NCBI RefSeq assembly: GCF_019837165.1
Contig: NZ_JAGYHC010000001.1
Coordinates: 3,472,001-3,536,000, forward strand
DNA: 64,000 nt
Source of the DNA: Virgibacillus sp. NKC19-3
GTDB lineage: Bacteria > Bacillota > Bacilli > Bacillales > Amphibacillaceae
Direction: 5' to 3'
Shown here: piece after piece, positions 9,128 through 17,353 of the stretch
How the letters are laid out: the number at the start of each line of letters is the position of its first letter
Position numbering within the stretch: position 1 is the stretch's first letter
Position numbers and translations under genes: made by a program
The notes under the pieces: generated by a model
What the model saw: only the letters and a program-made list of their open reading frames with translations
Told to the model about the DNA's origin: nothing
Databases searched by the model: none

Positions 9128-9844
9128 TTGGTACTAAATTTTGCCCACAGGGGGTCACTAACCGAAGCACCGGAAAATACAATACCCGCATTTGAAAAAG
9201 CCATTGATCGTGGTGCAAAAGGACTTGAATTGGACGTGCAGCTGACAAAAGATGATAAACTAGTTGTCAGCCATGATCATACATTCAAGCGACATAATAA
9301 AGATGTGGAAGGACGTATTAGGGATTTCAGCTTGGAGGAAATCAGGCAGATAGATGTCGGTTCATCCTTTGGTAAGCAATTCGCTGGCCTTACACTGCCT
9401 ACCCTCGATGAAGTTCTCGCCATCGCACCGAACGACTTGCATCTCAATATCGAGATCAAAAATATCCCTGTCATTTATGATGGTATTGAGGAAATATTAC
9501 TCGCATGTCTATCGGATAACCATCGTTTGGATCATGTTATTATATCTTCGTTTGACCATGTTGCATTAAAAAAGGTTCAAGATCAAAATGCGGATATTCC
9601 ACTTGGCATGCTGTTTTATTATCGCCCTTTGAATGCTTGGGACTACGTGACACGTAGCGGACTGAACATCCGTAGTATTCATCCGCACCATGTTTATACT
9701 GATAGAAACTTTGTGGAAAATTGTAAAGCCCTGGGTTATGAAGTGTATCCGTTTACGGTGAATGCAACGGAGAGATATGCAGAGTTGCTGGATTATGGCG
9801 TGGATGGCGTGTTTTCCAATAATCCGGAGATATTTGATAAATAA
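9128..9844 (+). CDS. Glycerophosphodiester phosphodiesterase
   Basis: TIM-barrel GDPD that hydrolyses glycerophosphodiesters to glycerol-3-phosphate and an alcohol. Catalytic signatures are visible: AHRGSLTEAPENT, LELDVQLTKDDKLVVSHD (general acid/base His pair and metal-binding Glu/Asp), IEIKN and DGVFSNNP. There is no signal peptide, so it is cytoplasmic. The frame is open from 9101, but TTG at 9128 is 8 nt from ggag and begins directly before the first strand, giving 238 residues. It is the last gene of the glycan operon; its substrate could be glycerophosphoryl groups from lipid or polymer turnover. Its stop codon abuts a dispersed repeat. Confidence 0.9.
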   Translation: MVLNFAHRGSLTEAPENTIPAFEKAIDRGAKGLELDVQLTKDDKLVVSHDHTFKRHNKDVEGRIRDFSLEEIRQIDVGSSFGKQFAGLTLPTLDEVLAIAPNDLHLNIEIKNIPVIYDGIEEILLACLSDNHRLDHVIISSFDHVALKKVQDQNADIPLGMLFYYRPLNAWDYVTRSGLNIRSIHPHHVYTDRNFVENCKALGYEVYPFTVNATERYAELLDYGVDGVFSNNPEIFDK

Positions 9845-9849
9845 AGGAG

Positions 9850-10115
9850 CTGGGACAAAGGTGTTTTTAACGAATAGATTCCGAATATGCATCGCTTCTA
9901 AAAATATACTTCGCGCACCTTAGGGCGGCTGGTGAGCCTCCTTGTGCGCTTCGTGTTGCAAGTGGCTTCGAGGGGCAGCACTCCTCGCAAAAAAGATTGC
10001 TATTGCACTACGGTGTCTCACCTATGCCTTCCCTCCCGCTGGAGTCTCCGCATATTTCCTACGCTAATTTTGATAATGTTCGTCTTTTTAATAAAACACT
10101 TTTGTTTTGTCCCAG
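9850..10115 (+). repeat. 266-bp dispersed non-coding repeat, copy 1
   Basis: Bounded by perfect 10-bp terminal inverted repeats ctgggacaaa / tttgtcccag and almost identical along its length to 18501-18766, also 266 bp. Outside the ends the flanks remain roughly complementary (gataaataaag... on the left against ctttatttatc on the right), so the transcript could close into a long hairpin between two convergent genes. It contains no sensible ORF. I recall related GC-richer repeats in several Bacillaceae genomes but cannot verify the match here. Confidence 0.85.
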
Positions 10116-10228
10116 ACTCTTTATTTATCATCAAATTCATCTTCGATTCATGGTAGTTTGTTAGCCTTCCTTATAGATGCTTTACTTCCTTTCCATCTAT
10201 CGATAACGCATCCCTTACCGCATAGTTT

Positions 10229-10447
10229 CTAAGCTCCATTTTCCTCCGTTTTCTGGTTATCGTTCGTATTTTGATTATCTTCATTTTCTGCATCATCGCT
10301 AACCAAATCGTTGGCAGAGTTTTTGAATTCATGTAATGTTTTCCCGGCAGCTCTTCCAATTTCCGGAAGTTTCTTAGGCCCAAAGATAATTAAGGCCAAT
10401 ACAATTATTAGGATTAATCCGGGGATACCAATATTTGCTATACCCAC
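10229..10447 (-). CDS. tatA: Twin-arginine translocase subunit TatA
   Basis: 72 residues: short N-terminal transmembrane helix ([18 protein letters not shown]), the conserved [11 protein letters not shown] hinge and amphipathic helix ([11 protein letters not shown]), then an acidic Asn/Asp/Glu tail. TatA oligomers form the pore for folded proteins with twin-arginine signals. The GTG start is 9 nt from aaggagg. No tatC is in the window, so this copy works with a TatC encoded elsewhere, unless lost. The nearest upstream gene on the same strand encodes an exported metallophosphoesterase with an RRTFLKR signal, a pairing like phoD-tatAd in Bacillus subtilis. Confidence 0.95.
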   Translation of the reverse strand: MGIANIGIPGLILIIVLALIIFGPKKLPEIGRAAGKTLHEFKNSANDLVSDDAENEDNQNTNDNQKTEENGA

Positions 10448-10527
10448 TTTATTTATCCTCCTTTTTCAATAGCATAGTTAGGTAAACTTTTTTTACCTTA
10501 GTGCTAATGTCGAATATCGAGCTATTT

Positions 10528-10612
10528 CTCATCATTGTTTGTGATTCAGAAACAATGATGAGATTTCATTTCTTAATCTATCTACTTTAAGGTTAATGTC
10601 TCAAAGTAGATA
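10528..10612. other. Two adjacent perfect hairpins in the 308-bp gap between tatA and the phosphoesterase gene
   Basis: A 13-bp perfect stem (10528-10540 with 10550-10562, 9-nt loop) and a 10-bp perfect stem (10579-10588 with 10603-10612) lie between the phosphoesterase stop and the tatA start. Neither has a convincing T-tract on the minus strand, so they could be weak terminators, processing sites or an operator. The rest of 10448-10755 holds only the tatA ribosome binding site. Confidence 0.5.
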
Positions 10613-10755
10613 AAAAGGTTTTCTAGTATGTTGTATGATGCGCTTTCTTCATAACCAACCCAATTTATTTGGACGTCCGCATGTTTTTCAACCGTGACTC
10701 TATTTTATCCTGAATATCTGACAACTTATCTTCCTCCAATGCAATTATAGGCTAT

Positions 10756-12161
10756 TCATCGGATGGTTTTGCCCATGGTTGAAATCGAACGTTCACTCTC
10801 ATTTCCAAACGCATCCAGAGCGTAAACATCAAATTCATATATCGTGTTTGGCTCTAAATCACTAACTGTTATGCTTACTGGATCAGGAACAGGATCTTTA
10901 TAAAACTCAGAGAAAGCAAGATATTCTTTTTCCTCCCCACCTACAGCTCGAGCGACGATTCGGTAATCATGAACAAGCAGGTTGTCCTTTGCTTGTGTTA
11001 ACAAAAGTGTCAAAGTTGAATTGGTCGTCTTTGCTTTATCGACGGCAACCATTGCATTGTCTGTAAAATATGGCGGTGTTTGATCTCGATCATCTGTATA
11101 AGTATGATAATATTCGTCATAAGGCGGATATCTTAGATGGAATGGATCTCCTGTCCAATCATCTTGATGGATGTCGCGACGATAAATAATAACATCGTGA
11201 TCATGCACTTCCACAATTAAAGCTTGATTTAAATAATCCCCACCGACAGGATGGTCTCCCTGAATTCTGCCGTCCTCAAGCCATAAGTCATGGCCTGTTG
11301 ATGTTCCAATGGCAGTAAAATCTTTTTGGTGAATGATTCTGGGATCATCCAGAGGGTAGTGGGTATGCCCTGAGAACGAAATTGCCCGCGGGTATTTACT
11401 TAGCGTCTCATAAATAAGATCTCTGTTTTCATCGAATCCCCATTCACTTCCATATATGGTGTCTTTAATTGGTTGATGGTGAAAAACAAAAATAGGTTTA
11501 TAGGGATCATCATCATGAGCTATTTGCAATTGTTCATCCAGCCATTTAATTTGCTTTTCACTGAAAGTACCTTCCGTTAATTCATCCTCCGTAGCAAGGA
11601 TAATAAAGTGGTAGCCTTTGACTTTTTTATGATAATATATTGACTCCATTCCCGTTTTTGAAGAAAAAGCTCTTGGGCTTCAGGTGCAGATAACCCATTC
11701 CAATAGTCATGATTTCCTATTGCAAACATCGATACAGCCTGCGATTGTTTATTTTTATCGTATACGCTCTTGAACCGATTGTATTCCTCTTCATACCCAT
11801 TATCAGTCAGATCTCCAACAGTTATAAGAGCATCCTGATTTGGTACCATCCTGTTTAATTGTTGCATCGTTTCGGTAAACTTATTCAATGTATGATCAGA
11901 GTCGCCTTGTATATGAACGTCGCTGATGACTGGAAATATTAAGTTATATGCATTCTGATTGGTATCTTGATTTGCATTCTTCCCTTTGGATGTAAGCGCT
12001 GATACCGGAATAGCATTTAATGAGCCTGTTGCTGTAACCACAAGCGCAGTACCGGCAACTTGTGATGTTCGCTTTAGAAATGTTCGACGATCTACAGTTT
12101 TATCTGCCTTTTCTAAATGAAATGGTTCTTGTGATTTTTTATGTTGAGAATCTTTTGTCAT
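10756..12161 (-). pseudogene. Tat-exported metallophosphoesterase with fibronectin-like C-terminus, interrupted by a frameshift
   Basis: Two overlapping frames (12161-11577 and 11649-10756) together make one calcineurin-like phosphoesterase of about 468 residues. The N-terminus has a twin-arginine signal (RRTFLKRTSQVAG). Metal-site motifs run across both frames in family order: SDVH, GDLTDNG, GNHDYWNG, FHHQP and SGHTHYPLDD. The C-terminal 90 residues look like a fibronectin type III module (SDLEPNTIYEFDVYALDAFG). The break is at five T on the plus strand (11655-11659); one extra T would give FLQKTGMESIYYHKK and restore the frame. It is either a recent inactivating mutation, a sequencing error, or slippage. 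It is the last gene of the DeoR-HAD-ABC cluster and precedes tatA, its likely export partner. Confidence 0.85.
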
Positions 12162-12276
12162 ATTTATGATTCCTCCTCTATAAAATTTACATACTTGTGA
12201 AAAAACTTGTTTTACCCATTATTAGATAGCAAATGTGAATTTTTATATATTCAAACATGGTCAACTACTCTTATAC

Positions 12277-13356
12277 CTAATTGTTTTTTTCATTAATCAT
12301 ATGCGGTGCTTTCGGAAGTTCGATCCCCATTTCCTCATCTTTCTGATATTTTTTGCTATTAAACGAATTAAAATCATCGACCTTCACTTCTTCATTTTCT
12401 ACATCAATAAAATAACGCGTAAAATTTCCGTTATAAATAATGTTGGTTACCTTTCCCTTTAATGAGCTGGATGCATTGATTTTAATCTGCTCCGGCCGAA
12501 CAAGGACGGTTGCTTCTTCTCCTGTATTCACCATTTCGCCATGTTCTTTGGTTAGCCTGTCAACTGGAAAGCGTATCGTACCTGTATCCAAATAAACCCC
12601 GTTCTCATTCTCCTGTACACGCCCGGTGAAAAAGTTTGCTTGTCCGACAAATGTCGAAACAAATTTGTTGCGGGGGTAATTGTATATCATATCGGAGCTA
12701 TCAAGCTGGTGAATCACTCCTCCATTTAGAACCGCAATCCGGTCGGAAATGCTTAACGCTTCCTCCTGATCGTGGGTGACAAAAATAACCGTTAAATTAA
12801 GCTTATCCTTTATTTTTCGTATTTCTTCACGAAGCGAAATACGTAAATTGGCATCAAGATTGGATAATGGTTCATCCAGTAATAACACTTTCGGCTCAAG
12901 AACAAGACAACGTGCAATGGCTACGCGTTGCTGCTGTCCGCCACTTAATTCTGCCGGTTTCCGTTCGCCATAACCATCCAGCTCTACTTGAGATAGTGCG
13001 GTCCTAATTCGCGCATCCCGGTCTTTTTTCGGTATCTTCATTTGCTTTAATCCATAACCAACATTATCGTATACCGTCATATGGGGGAAAAGGGCATAAT
13101 TTTGAAATACCATACCCGTTGACCGCTTTTCAGGCGGTTCTGCATCGATTTTTTCATTATCTAAAATAATCTCACCTGCATCCTGTTTATTGAATCCGCC
13201 TATCGTTCGTAATAGGGTTGTTTTCCCACAACCGCTGGGACCAATAAATGAAACAAGCTCACCTTGCTTGATCGAAATGGAAATATTATCTACTGCTTTC
13301 ACATCATCAAAGTATTTGCATACATTTTTTAATTCCAGAAAGTTGTTTTCTGACAT
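12277..13356 (-). CDS. ABC transporter ATP-binding protein (PotA/FbpC/PhnT-like)
   Basis: Walker A GPSGCGKTTLL, Q-loop FQNYALFPH, signature LSGGQQQRVAIARCL, Walker B VLLLDEPLSNLD, H-loop VTHDQEEAL, then a C-terminal TOBE-like regulatory domain (about residues 240-355, with VLVRPEQIKI). This is the importer ATPase class of the CUT1/POPT and iron(III)/aminoethylphosphonate group. The frame opens at 13371, but ATG 13356 is 5 nt from gggagggg and gives 359 residues. It couples to the fused permease encoded 25 bp upstream and the binding lipoprotein before that. Confidence 0.93.
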   Translation of the reverse strand: MSENNFLELKNVCKYFDDVKAVDNISISIKQGELVSFIGPSGCGKTTLLRTIGGFNKQDAGEIILDNEKIDAEPPEKRSTGMVFQNYALFPHMTVYDNVGYGLKQMKIPKKDRDARIRTALSQVELDGYGERKPAELSGGQQQRVAIARCLVLEPKVLLLDEPLSNLDANLRISLREEIRKIKDKLNLTVIFVTHDQEEALSISDRIAVLNGGVIHQLDSSDMIYNYPRNKFVSTFVGQANFFTGRVQENENGVYLDTGTIRFPVDRLTKEHGEMVNTGEEATVLVRPEQIKINASSSLKGKVTNIIYNGNFTRYFIDVENEEVKVDDFNSFNSKKYQKDEEMGIELPKAPHMINEKNN

Positions 13357-13381
13357 GTATACCCCTCCCACTTAGTAAACA

Positions 13382-15064
13382 TTAAATACGAATTCCTGTC
13401 TTCTTTTCAACAAACTTCAACAAAGCCAGGCAAGCTAATACAATCACGATCATGATGAACGACATGGCAGATGCTAAGCCAATCTTTGCCTGTTCCGCTA
13501 AATTCAGAATATATATCGCCACAAGATTGGTGTTTGGTGAAATTAAGAAAACAACAGAACTGATGGAAACCATTGCCGTCATAAACGCATAGATAAACCC
13601 TGCTGTAAATGGCGGAACCATTAAGGGCACAATAACCTTCCAAAATGTTTTATACGGCCCTGCTCCAAGATCATTTGACGCCTCTTCCATGGACGTGTCA
13701 ATCTGGTGCATTTTACTGATTGCCGCTTCCAGTCCAACACCAATTTTTCGAAATGTCATATTCAACACAAGAATCATGACCGTTCCTGTTAGGAAAAATG
13801 GCGGGCCATTGAAAATTAATACATAACCAATACCCATAACCGTCCCGGGAACTGCTAAACCGAACAACGTTAGAAACTCCAATAATTTCTTACCTGGTAT
13901 TGGCTTTCTTGCAAACAAAAAGCCTTGTAGAATTCCGATTCCAGCTGCAAGTAGTGCACTGATGAACGAAACAATTAAACTTGTATAAAGCGAATCCCAA
14001 CCTGTTCGATTATTAAAATGTTCAAGTGTAAACGTATTGTTTATTCCAATGATCTTTACAAATGCACCTAACACCACCATGACAAACATCAATAAGATGA
14101 AGGCAGTAAATAGACCACTAATCGTTCCAACAAAAGATTTAACCGATTTGGAAAGGGGGACACTATGTGATCCCGATTCCCCACTGATTGTGCCAACACT
14201 GCTATCTTTTAGAAAATACGTTTGAAAAATAAAAATCAATAAGCTTGGTATGATTAGGAATACCCCAAGCACCGCAGCCAACTCTAAATTATGTTGTCCA
14301 ACAACAAGCAAGTAAGCTTCTGATGCCAGAAAGCGAGTTCCCCCGCCTATAATAAGAGGGTTGGAAAAATCCGCCAATGCCATTACAAAAACGAGCAAAC
14401 CTGCTTTTATGATCCCGGACTTTGCTAACGGGAGCGTAATACCTCCAATTGTTCTCCACTGATTTGCGCCAAGATCCTGTGCGGCGTATTCTAAATCGGC
14501 ATTCATATTCCTCATTGTACTTTCAACCAGCATATATCCAATTGGGAAATATCCAATAATTTGCGCTAATACAACTCCCCAAAACCCATAAATGCTAAAC
14601 TGTCCACCAAACAATTGACTAACGTAATCCGTCACAATACCGCTTCTACCAAATAATATAATCAATGCCAATGAAAATATAAATGGCGGCGCAACCAAGG
14701 GTAATAACGCAATACCCTGAAAAGATTTTGACAAAAAACTTTTTGAGCGTGTTACATAAAGCGCGATATTGATACTTAAAAACAACACGATAACGGTTGA
14801 GATAACTGCGGATAATATACTGTTCAGCAGAGCATCCCAATAGTAGGATGCCTGGAAAAACTGTTTATAATAATCCAATGTTAATTGACCCGTTCCAATC
14901 CCAAAACTTTTTAACAAAACAGCAAATACTGGAGCAACAATAAATACTATGATTGCAACAGCAAGTATTATCGTGGCAATTGCAAACCACGGCTCGGCCC
15001 AGAATCTTCCCCAAATCGTTGAAGAAGATTTAAGCCGATTGTTTACTGGCTGTGTAGCATCCAC
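13382..15064 (-). CDS. ABC importer permease, two fused transmembrane domains (FbpB/PhnU-V-like)
   Basis: 560 residues with about 12 hydrophobic segments forming two homologous halves. Each half has a binding-protein-dependent permease EAA loop: EYAAQDLGANQWRTIGGITLPL in the first and EEASNDLGAGPYKTFWKVIVPL in the second, the contact sites for the ATPase. The fusion is usual for iron(III), sulfate-like and 2-aminoethylphosphonate importers. GTG start, 8 nt from aaaggagg. It is separated from the binding-protein gene by an unusual 236-bp structured intergenic segment, while the ATPase gene follows closely. Confidence 0.93.
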   Translation of the reverse strand: MDATQPVNNRLKSSSTIWGRFWAEPWFAIATIILAVAIIVFIVAPVFAVLLKSFGIGTGQLTLDYYKQFFQASYYWDALLNSILSAVISTVIVLFLSINIALYVTRSKSFLSKSFQGIALLPLVAPPFIFSLALIILFGRSGIVTDYVSQLFGGQFSIYGFWGVVLAQIIGYFPIGYMLVESTMRNMNADLEYAAQDLGANQWRTIGGITLPLAKSGIIKAGLLVFVMALADFSNPLIIGGGTRFLASEAYLLVVGQHNLELAAVLGVFLIIPSLLIFIFQTYFLKDSSVGTISGESGSHSVPLSKSVKSFVGTISGLFTAFILLMFVMVVLGAFVKIIGINNTFTLEHFNNRTGWDSLYTSLIVSFISALLAAGIGILQGFLFARKPIPGKKLLEFLTLFGLAVPGTVMGIGYVLIFNGPPFFLTGTVMILVLNMTFRKIGVGLEAAISKMHQIDTSMEEASNDLGAGPYKTFWKVIVPLMVPPFTAGFIYAFMTAMVSISSVVFLISPNTNLVAIYILNLAEQAKIGLASAMSFIMIVIVLACLALLKFVEKKTGIRI

Positions 15065-15077
15065 TCATAACGCCTCC

Positions 15078-15298
15078 TTTTAGTGGAAATTCAAAAATTC
15101 CGGTAAAAATGACACTTCGAATTTCTTCGTTGACTTGTTTCTCCGCTGCTCGGAAAAGAAGTGCACTTTTCCTTCGTGCGATGCAGATTCAGGGAAGCAT
15201 TACTTGTGCTCATGTATCTAAATGCATATATTCCGCTGCTCGAAACTGCATCGCCTCGAACTTCTCGGTCCTTTTTATCCTCCTTTTTGAACGCGCTC
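15078..15298 (-). repeat. Structured intergenic element inside the ABC operon
   Basis: This 236-bp non-coding gap within an otherwise tight operon holds nested inverted repeats: gcgatgcag (15178-15186) with ctgcatcgc (15246-15254), a 7-bp hairpin ggaaaag/cttttcc (15152-15172) around the palindrome aagtgcactt, and the direct repeat cgctgctcg at 15144-15152 and 15234-15242. It also carries ggagg-like runs near 15280. The organisation suggests an inserted, folded repeat element or an mRNA processing site that sets the binding-protein to permease ratio. I recall similar sequences as dispersed repeats in Bacillaceae but cannot confirm. Confidence 0.55.
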
Positions 15299-15300
15299 TT

Positions 15301-16308
15301 TTATGAAAAATTTTCCCGCCATTCCTTCATGATTCGATCACGATTTTCCTCGGCCCAAACCGCATCATAATCAATCAGGTAGTCTTCTATTTCTTCTGCC
15401 GTTCCTTCTATATTTGGATTTGTTACCATCGAACGATGCTCAGCAGATTTTTTCATCCCTTCTTCGGAACCGATATAATCAATGGCTTCTTCGACCAACT
15501 CCTTATTTTTTGTATCTTTGAACATCCATACCACATCCAAGTCATAGCCTACCCCTTCATTCGGTATAACAGCTTCTAATGGATATCCTTCATCAACCCG
15601 GTTGTAAACAGCTTGGTCCCAGGTTATACCAATTGCGTATTCGCCTTGAGCAGTCATTTGTGCAGGTGCATCACCTGATTTTGCGTATTGTCCAACGTTT
15701 TCATCCAGCTTTTCTAAATAGTCCCATCCTTCATCTTCTCCCATAATTTGCATAATAGTGGAGACGAACAAGTAGGATGTTCCCGATGTACCGGGGTCTG
15801 GTAGCACAATTTCGCCTTTATATTGAGGATCCAATAAATCCTCCCATGATTCCGGCTTGTCTAGCCCTTTCTCTTCCAAAATATCTGTATTGATTGCCAG
15901 CAAATTAAACCAATAAGACCATCCATACCATTTTCCGTCTTCATCTTTAAATTCATCAGGGACGTCTTCCCATGTTGGGGAATCATACGGTTCTAAATAA
16001 TCTTCGTTTTCCGCTTTTAGCGCGATACTGTGCAGCATCCCCCATTGCATATCGGCTCCGAAATCGGGGGCCTCCGAATTCATCCGGCTCCATCCTTCTC
16101 CACTGGATAACCGTAATACATTCACACCAATACCCGTTTCATCTTCTAATCCTTTCACTAAATCCTGCATTTCTTCCGAATCATTATGGGTATAAACATC
16201 AATTTCGCCTTTTGCACCATTTGCTTCAGTTGCATCTTCAGAATCGCCGCATGCCGTAAGAATCAAACCGATGGTAAGAAATACAAATAGCAATAGATAT
16301 TTTTTCAT
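15301..16308 (-). CDS. Extracellular solute-binding lipoprotein, FbpA/PhnS-like
   Basis: Lipoprotein signal with lipobox LTAC (cleavage before Cys20), then a mature acidic two-lobe binding protein of about 315 residues beginning GEIDVYTHNDSEEMQDLV, the usual strand of the iron/phosphonate/thiamine binding family. Hinge and ligand-side patches include GWSYWFNLLAINTDIL and DPGTSGTSYLFVSTI. The ATG follows aggagagg. Ligand choice between iron(III), phosphonate, polyamine or a phosphate ester is not readable. The neighbouring HAD phosphatase and exported phosphoesterase favour a phosphorus compound. Confidence 0.88.
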   Translation of the reverse strand: MKKYLLLFVFLTIGLILTACGDSEDATEANGAKGEIDVYTHNDSEEMQDLVKGLEDETGIGVNVLRLSSGEGWSRMNSEAPDFGADMQWGMLHSIALKAENEDYLEPYDSPTWEDVPDEFKDEDGKWYGWSYWFNLLAINTDILEEKGLDKPESWEDLLDPQYKGEIVLPDPGTSGTSYLFVSTIMQIMGEDEGWDYLEKLDENVGQYAKSGDAPAQMTAQGEYAIGITWDQAVYNRVDEGYPLEAVIPNEGVGYDLDVVWMFKDTKNKELVEEAIDYIGSEEGMKKSAEHRSMVTNPNIEGTAEEIEDYLIDYDAVWAEENRDRIMKEWRENFS

Positions 16309-16350
16309 CCTTGATAACCTCTCCTTTTCCTATTCATAAAAATCACTTTT

Positions 16351-17097
16351 TTAAGCTTCTTGCAATGTAATAGCTTGATAGTCGTTTATAATATAATCCG
16401 CATCTTGTAAATGTCCCGTTTGCATCGCAGGTACCGAAACAATACCAATGCGAATCTTAACCCCGCTGTTCTTGCCAAGCATCATATCTCCATTCGAATC
16501 ACCAATAATTAGCGTCTTTCGAGGATCGACATGTAACTGCTCACAAGCGTAGTCAACCATTTCCGGATATGGCTTACCTCGTTGGACAAGATCATGCCCA
16601 ACAATAGTTAAAAAATAGTCCGTAATCCCTAATGCATTCAAATGCTGGACAGCCTTTTCGTAATTATCCGATGTGACGATGCCCATTTTCATTCCATGTT
16701 TTTTCGCCTGTTCCAAGAAATGGATGAGTCCTTTAATCGGTTTGACATGGTTATGAATGGGAAATGACTCCTCCAACGCTTGATGGGCATCATTGACTAC
16801 CTGGTACGCTTGATTCCAAGGAACACCTTGTTGATAAAGCCCCAAAGATAGAATAGATAATAGATCTTGCAGAGATCCGATAGCTAGTGGTCCTTTCGGA
16901 TCCCATGATCGATTCTCGTAAGAAAATCCCAGCGAACGGGCCAATAAACCTTTGTTACAGGAGACCTGATCGTCAATCAAATCAATAAATGCTTCTGCCC
17001 AGTGAACCCACAGTGTAAAATCAATGATCGTTCCATCTTTATCAAATAAAATACAGTCAATTTCATACGTATTTCCGTTTATCGCAACAACACTCAT
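16351..17097 (-). CDS. HAD superfamily hydrolase (phosphoglycolate phosphatase/phosphonatase-like)
   Basis: Motif I LFDKDGTI with the nucleophile and acid/base Asp pair, motif II IVTSDN, motif III Lys in RGKPYPEM, motif IV IGDSNGDMMLGKNSGV. A helical cap lies between motifs I and II (about residues 25-95), as in phosphoglycolate phosphatase, PpaX and phosphonoacetaldehyde hydrolase. It probably dephosphorylates a small metabolite in the cytoplasm. ATG 17097 (or 17100) follows aaaggggg; the longer frame to 17133 has no site. First gene of the importer operon, directly behind the promoter and presumed DeoR operator, so its substrate is probably derived from the imported compound. Confidence 0.9.
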   Translation of the reverse strand: MSVVAINGNTYEIDCILFDKDGTIIDFTLWVHWAEAFIDLIDDQVSCNKGLLARSLGFSYENRSWDPKGPLAIGSLQDLLSILSLGLYQQGVPWNQAYQVVNDAHQALEESFPIHNHVKPIKGLIHFLEQAKKHGMKMGIVTSDNYEKAVQHLNALGITDYFLTIVGHDLVQRGKPYPEMVDYACEQLHVDPRKTLIIGDSNGDMMLGKNSGVKIRIGIVSVPAMQTGHLQDADYIINDYQAITLQEA

Positions 17098-17115
17098 CAT
17101 CTCGCCCCCTTTCTT

Positions 17116-17195
17116 AACACAAGTGTTTGTCACCCACCAATAATCATGTGCATTTGATTGGGTTATAAGTTGTGTTAATTTGTGTTTATGTGTCT
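17116..17195 (-). promoter_or_regulatory. Candidate DeoR operator: phased TGTGTT repeats and an AACAC-AA-GTGTT palindrome
   Basis: tgtgtt at 17171-17176 and 17181-17186, then tgtgtc at 17189-17194, give roughly one-turn phasing directly downstream of the -10 box, over the transcription start. A perfect palindrome aacacaagtgtt follows at 17116-17127 before the ribosome binding site. DeoR-type repressors often use spaced direct repeats, and a deoR gene is divergently adjacent in position, so repression of the importer operon is a reasonable inference. Confidence 0.5.
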
Positions 17196-17205
17196 ATGTT
17201 TGAAT

Positions 17206-17233
17206 ATTATAAAGCAAATTACAATGAAGTCAA
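17206..17233 (-). promoter_or_regulatory. Sigma-A promoter of the HAD-ABC operon
   Basis: On the minus strand TTGACT (17233-17228) and a perfect TATAAT (17211-17206) are separated by 16 bp, with the first gene start about 110 bp downstream. Five of six and six of six consensus matches. Confidence 0.8.
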
Positions 17234-17267
17234 AATTCAAATTTATTTATTTTGCTTGATAAGTCAT

Positions 17268-17302
17268 TAAAAAAGCTTAGGTAAAGCACCTAAGCTAAAA
17301 AA
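17268..17302. terminator. Rho-independent terminator after the DeoR gene
   Basis: Perfect 9-bp stem agcttaggt / acctaagct (17274-17282, 17288-17296) with a 5-nt loop and A/T runs on both sides. It ends the deoR transcript before the HAD operon promoter, so the two units are separately controlled. Confidence 0.85.
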
Positions 17303-17353
17303 TACTTGATTTTACTCTGTTATCCTGTCGAAAGTAATCGATGATGGAACATC

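Noticed and set aside
9932-10156. ORF inside the 266-bp repeat (also 18583-18774 and 63746-63988)
   Set aside because: The same sequence is a non-coding repeat with inverted ends; translations are low-complexity without ribosome sites or conserved starts.
10171-10383. Second frame overlapping tatA
   Set aside because: Basic low-complexity translation without ribosome site, fully within the tatA region and its downstream gap.
10528-10562. 13-bp hairpin as the terminator of the phosphoesterase gene
   Set aside because: It is about 200 bp downstream and lacks a T-tract on the minus strand; listed only as a structured site.
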